Of a DNA stretch of 64,000 nucleotides, positions 61,074-64,000 are shown piece after piece; positions within the stretch are counted from its first letter, which is position 1; every line of letters begins with the position of its first letter. Below the pieces are notes generated by a model. That model was given only the letters and a program-made list of their open reading frames with translations. It had not been told where the DNA came from and searched no databases. The DNA lies in NCBI GenBank assembly GCA_016928305.1, contig JAFGKY010000099.1:1-64000 (forward strand), in the 5' to 3' direction. The translations under genes were made by a program, and so were the position numbers. This DNA comes from Bacteroidales bacterium (GTDB taxonomy: Bacteria; Bacteroidota; Bacteroidia; Bacteroidales; UBA10428).

Positions 61074-64000
61074 ATGGAGCCCGCCATAATCAAACAAATT
61101 GTCCGGCTTTTTGCCATCTGTATCCAGACCCTCAGGGGAGAAAATGCGAACGCCCTGATAAAATCATTCCTGGATTATTTCAACTCTTCCCATACGGATA
61201 TTGACAAAAGGACGGTTGACACCCTTATATTGGATTACAAAAAGCGCCTGCTTGACAAAGGATTGACAGTGGATCAGCTTATCCATGAAGTAATTCAGGA
61301 CGTCAGAGGATCGATGGGATATAAAGATCAGCTGCTTTTTTATATAGTACTGCTCGACACAGTAAATCAGTTCGAGGCATTTGAAAGAATCGTGCAACCC
61401 GAAAAGATTGCTTCAGAACTTGGAATAAGTGAAGACGAATTAATGCGTTACAAGAATTTTATTACAGCCCATGATCCGTTCACTGACAGTACAAATCATT
61501 ACCTGGTTTTTTCATCCGAACAGACAGATCCGGCCGAAAAGCTGGAAGGCAAATGGATTGAGGACAGGATCCAGCAACAACCGGAGGATGAAAACATCCT
61601 GGAGATTGATAACTTCAAAGGCAAGCTGCTTGTGATGTACCTCAAACCGATCCAGTCATTTATCATTCGGTGTATCGATAACGAATGGGTTGAGGTTGAT
61701 GGTATTAAACTCAAGGAATGTAAATTTAAGATTTTGGGAACAGGGTCATCCATAAATGTTAAAGGAAAGCCTGTTCTATCATACGGTTATATTAAACAAC
61801 GTTATATACAACAACAAACCAAACGTATCATTTCATTATCGGTTAACAACCTTCAACTGGAATCCTTTCACACACAATATCCCATACATTCCATTAGCGT
61901 CAGGGAACAATCCGGCAGTCTTGTCGGTATACTGGGTAAAGAAGGATCCGGAAAGAGCACATTGTTAAAGCTGCTGGCTGGCTACGTAGTTCCTGACAAA
62001 GGAAACATCGAGATTAACGGTTATGATTTGCAGAAAAACCGTTATCTGCTGAAAGACATCATAGGATATGTACCTGAAGAAGATTTATTGTTTGAAGAAT
62101 TAACGGTATACGATAATCTGCTGATGAACGCCCGTCTTTATTACAGTGGGCTTTCGGGTCATGAAGTAAGGCAAAAAGTGGATCAGTTGATGGCTAAATT
62201 GTTGATTACCGAGATCCGTGATAAGATTGTTGGCAATGTACTGGATAAAAACATTCAACCGGGACAGCGCAGAATCCTTAATATTGCTCTGGAAATCATG
62301 CGTGAGCCACAGATTCTGCTTGTTGACAATGCTTTGTCGGGATTGAGTATGGCTGATTCAGCAAGGGTGATAAAGATACTGCACAATTACACCCTTGAGG
62401 GCAACCTGGCAATCACTTCCATCACACAGGTGGGCAGCAACATGTTCGGCTATTTCGATGCCGTCTGGATCCTGGATGAAGGTGGATACCCCGTATATAC
62501 CGGACCACCACAAAGATCTGTGTGTTATTTGTGCAACCATCTCAATCTTCATGATCAGTGTCCGGAAGTTATTGATCCCGCCACTATCATTGACCTCGTT
62601 AATTACAGCCTTATACGCAGGGAAGATTGTGTTGCACAGCGTATTCTTTCACCCGAGGAATGGCATCATTTGTATATGGCCTCCATACAGCCTGAACAAC
62701 GGAATCTTTCACGCAAATCGATATTTCCTACAAGGCAAATCAAAATCCCTAATCTTGAGGTACAATTCCTGATTTTCTCGCTCCGAAATTTCCTGTGTAA
62801 GTTCTCCCGCATCAACAATATAATTTTTGCATTGCTTAGCGGACCTGTCATTGCCCTGATCCTTGGGTTCTTTCTCAGACAACAAGACGGTGCCCAGGCT
62901 ACCTTTGCTTCTAACAGCAACCTTCCCGCATACCAGTTTATCAGTGTGATGGTTGCCATGTTCATGGGCATTGTGATCAGTTCGGGAGAGATCCTGAAGG
63001 AGCGAAATATCCTGCATAAGGAGCAATACCTGGCCTTCAGCCGCTTCAGTTACATCAACTCAAAGATCTTTTTCCTGTTGATCATCGTTGCACTTCAGTC
63101 GTTATTGTATACCGTCATCGGGAATGCACTGCTTGGCATAAAAGAGATGACAGGACCATACTGGATAGTATTATACAGTGTAGCCTGCTTTGGTGTGTTG
63201 ACCGGACTTCTCTTTTCTTCAAGTGTGAAAAAACTGAGTGTCATTTATGAAAAACTGGTACCGATATTTCTGGCGTTGCAGGTTCTATTCGGAGGCGGGG
63301 TAATCTCCTACCATGCATTAAGACTCGAAAAAACAAAATATGTACCCGTTATCGGCGAATTGATGGTTTCACGATGGGGTTACGAGGCATTAGCGGTTAA
63401 ACAGTTTTCCGGAAACCAGTACCAGAAGAATTATCTTTCCGTCGATAAAAATATCAGCCGTTCTGATTATTATGCCTTTTACCTTGTGCCGGAACTTGCA
63501 AAAATGGTTGATCGCTGCCTCGAAATGGATCCTGCTAACGACAGCCTTCCCATCCTCGCACATATCGTATACAATGAATTAAAAGCTATTGCGCAGGAAC
63601 CCGAGGTTTTTCCGTTTGAGTTCCTGGGTTCCCTCAACCAGGCGGAAATTGATCCGGTTATTTTAACGGAAACACGTGATTATCTCACATACCTTGAATT
63701 ATTTTTCTATGAGCAACACGAAGCACTCCTGATGCAAAAAAACCAGATCACACACCAACTCATTGATTCGCTGGGGCAGGAAGGCTATAACCGGCTAAAG
63801 AATGATCACCATAATGCAAAACTTGAAAAAATTGTCACCAACAGTGATTATACCGACCAGATTGAGCTGATCGGTAACCGGTTTATCCGTTTCAGGGACG
63901 GTATCTACCAGTCCCCTGTTTCCAATTACGGGAGGGCAGTGATGTTCACGCCTATAAAAATATTTAACGGTCAGGAGATGAATACCCTGTGGTTTAATGT
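61074..64000 (+). CDS. ABCG-type ABC protein with degenerate ATPase motifs (partial)
   Basis: Open from ATG 61074 to the window end (975 codons). Residues 1-140 are helical and TerB-like; about 165-250 form a small beta domain; about 255-485 are an ABC nucleotide-binding domain; an ABCG-type membrane domain follows (FALLSGPVIALILGFFL, FISVMVAMFMGIVISSGEILKERNI, FFLLIIVALQSLLYTVIGNALLG). Walker A GKEGSGKST (288-296) is intact. The signature LSGGQ is replaced by NIQPGQRR (393-400) with two residues missing, Walker B is LLVDN so the catalytic Glu is Asn419, and the switch His is Thr451 (SITQV for TIHQP). ATP may be bound but hydrolysis is doubtful. A large soluble insert follows the second membrane group. 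Substrate unknown. Confidence 0.8.
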   Translation, partial: MEPAIIKQIVRLFAICIQTLRGENANALIKSFLDYFNSSHTDIDKRTVDTLILDYKKRLLDKGLTVDQLIHEVIQDVRGSMGYKDQLLFYIVLLDTVNQFEAFERIVQPEKIASELGISEDELMRYKNFITAHDPFTDSTNHYLVFSSEQTDPAEKLEGKWIEDRIQQQPEDENILEIDNFKGKLLVMYLKPIQSFIIRCIDNEWVEVDGIKLKECKFKILGTGSSINVKGKPVLSYGYIKQRYIQQQTKRIISLSVNNLQLESFHTQYPIHSISVREQSGSLVGILGKEGSGKSTLLKLLAGYVVPDKGNIEINGYDLQKNRYLLKDIIGYVPEEDLLFEELTVYDNLLMNARLYYSGLSGHEVRQKVDQLMAKLLITEIRDKIVGNVLDKNIQPGQRRILNIALEIMREPQILLVDNALSGLSMADSARVIKILHNYTLEGNLAITSITQVGSNMFGYFDAVWILDEGGYPVYTGPPQRSVCYLCNHLNLHDQCPEVIDPATIIDLVNYSLIRREDCVAQRILSPEEWHHLYMASIQPEQRNLSRKSIFPTRQIKIPNLEVQFLIFSLRNFLCKFSRINNIIFALLSGPVIALILGFFLRQQDGAQATFASNSNLPAYQFISVMVAMFMGIVISSGEILKERNILHKEQYLAFSRFSYINSKIFFLLIIVALQSLLYTVIGNALLGIKEMTGPYWIVLYSVACFGVLTGLLFSSSVKKLSVIYEKLVPIFLALQVLFGGGVISYHALRLEKTKYVPVIGELMVSRWGYEALAVKQFSGNQYQKNYLSVDKNISRSDYYAFYLVPELAKMVDRCLEMDPANDSLPILAHIVYNELKAIAQEPEVFPFEFLGSLNQAEIDPVILTETRDYLTYLELFFYEQHEALLMQKNQITHQLIDSLGQEGYNRLKNDHHNAKLEKIVTNSDYTDQIELIGNRFIRFRDGIYQSPVSNYGRAVMFTPIKIFNGQEMNTLWFN

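Overview
The window looks like a chromosome segment of a member of the Bacteroidota, most likely a free-living or environmental Bacteroidales/Marinilabiliales-type bacterium. The evidence is: two type IX secretion (T9SS) PorP/SprF membrane proteins paired with proteins ending in a gliding-motility/CHU_C type sorting domain; a SusD-family lipoprotein; a hybrid histidine kinase with a periplasmic two-component propeller; several lipoproteins with Bacteroidota-style signal peptides; DUF3078 and PorE-like proteins; and many promoters that carry the Bacteroidota -7 element TAnnTTTG instead of a -10 box. No rRNA, tRNA, CRISPR array, phage or transposase gene was seen.

Layout. 1-3,790: a low-GC accessory block with three minus-strand genes (an E2/CAT-fold acyltransferase fragment, a lipoprotein prolyl aminopeptidase, an M14 aspartoacylase-like protein) separated by long palindromic non-coding stretches that resemble gene-cassette junctions. 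3,790-7,787: an amidohydrolase and a secreted GH2 glycosidase. 7,819-8,084: a MITE-like inverted-repeat element. 8,186-11,529: an exported caspase module (membrane companion, Ig-caspase, SusD-like lipoprotein). 11,673-20,836: unknown lipoprotein, hybrid sensor kinase, DUF4197 lipoprotein, TPR-SpoIIE phosphatase. 20,998-28,187: MFS exporter, LolA-like protein, RND exporter and beta-barrel trio, AraC regulator. 28,478-31,538: a PerR-controlled peroxide operon (perR, DUF454, katA, peroxiredoxin) with an operator-bracketed promoter. 31,804-34,071: DUF3078, mscL, racemase-family protein. 34,195-36,827: PorP/SprF with a CHU_C protein. 36,971-40,609: a second, paralogous caspase module. 40,743-49,380: a degenerate M43 protease homologue, a PorE-like OmpA protein, a second PorP/SprF and a divergent giant PKD adhesin. 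49,490-56,072: methyltransferase, GAF/PAS sensor without an output domain, a plant-type glucuronokinase with a UTP-sugar-1-P uridylyltransferase, and TrpB2. 56,261-60,505: a TorF-like porin and a SIS-isomerase / phosphohexomutase / PfkB kinase operon. 60,741 to the end: a candidate small RNA and a large ABCG-type protein whose ATPase motifs are degenerate.

How the parts work together. The two caspase modules share gene order and strong protein similarity but differ in the third gene, and each caspase has a signal peptide, so these are envelope proteases, not cytoplasmic ones. They are the most unusual system here. The T9SS genes form two secretion-partner sets. The peroxide operon is a coherent PerR regulon. 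The sugar-nucleotide genes (glucuronokinase/uridylyltransferase and the SIS/mutase/kinase trio) fit cell-surface polysaccharide precursor supply. A further cross-window pattern is a set of 7-9 bp degenerate tandem repeats that sit next to gene 3' ends at several unrelated loci.
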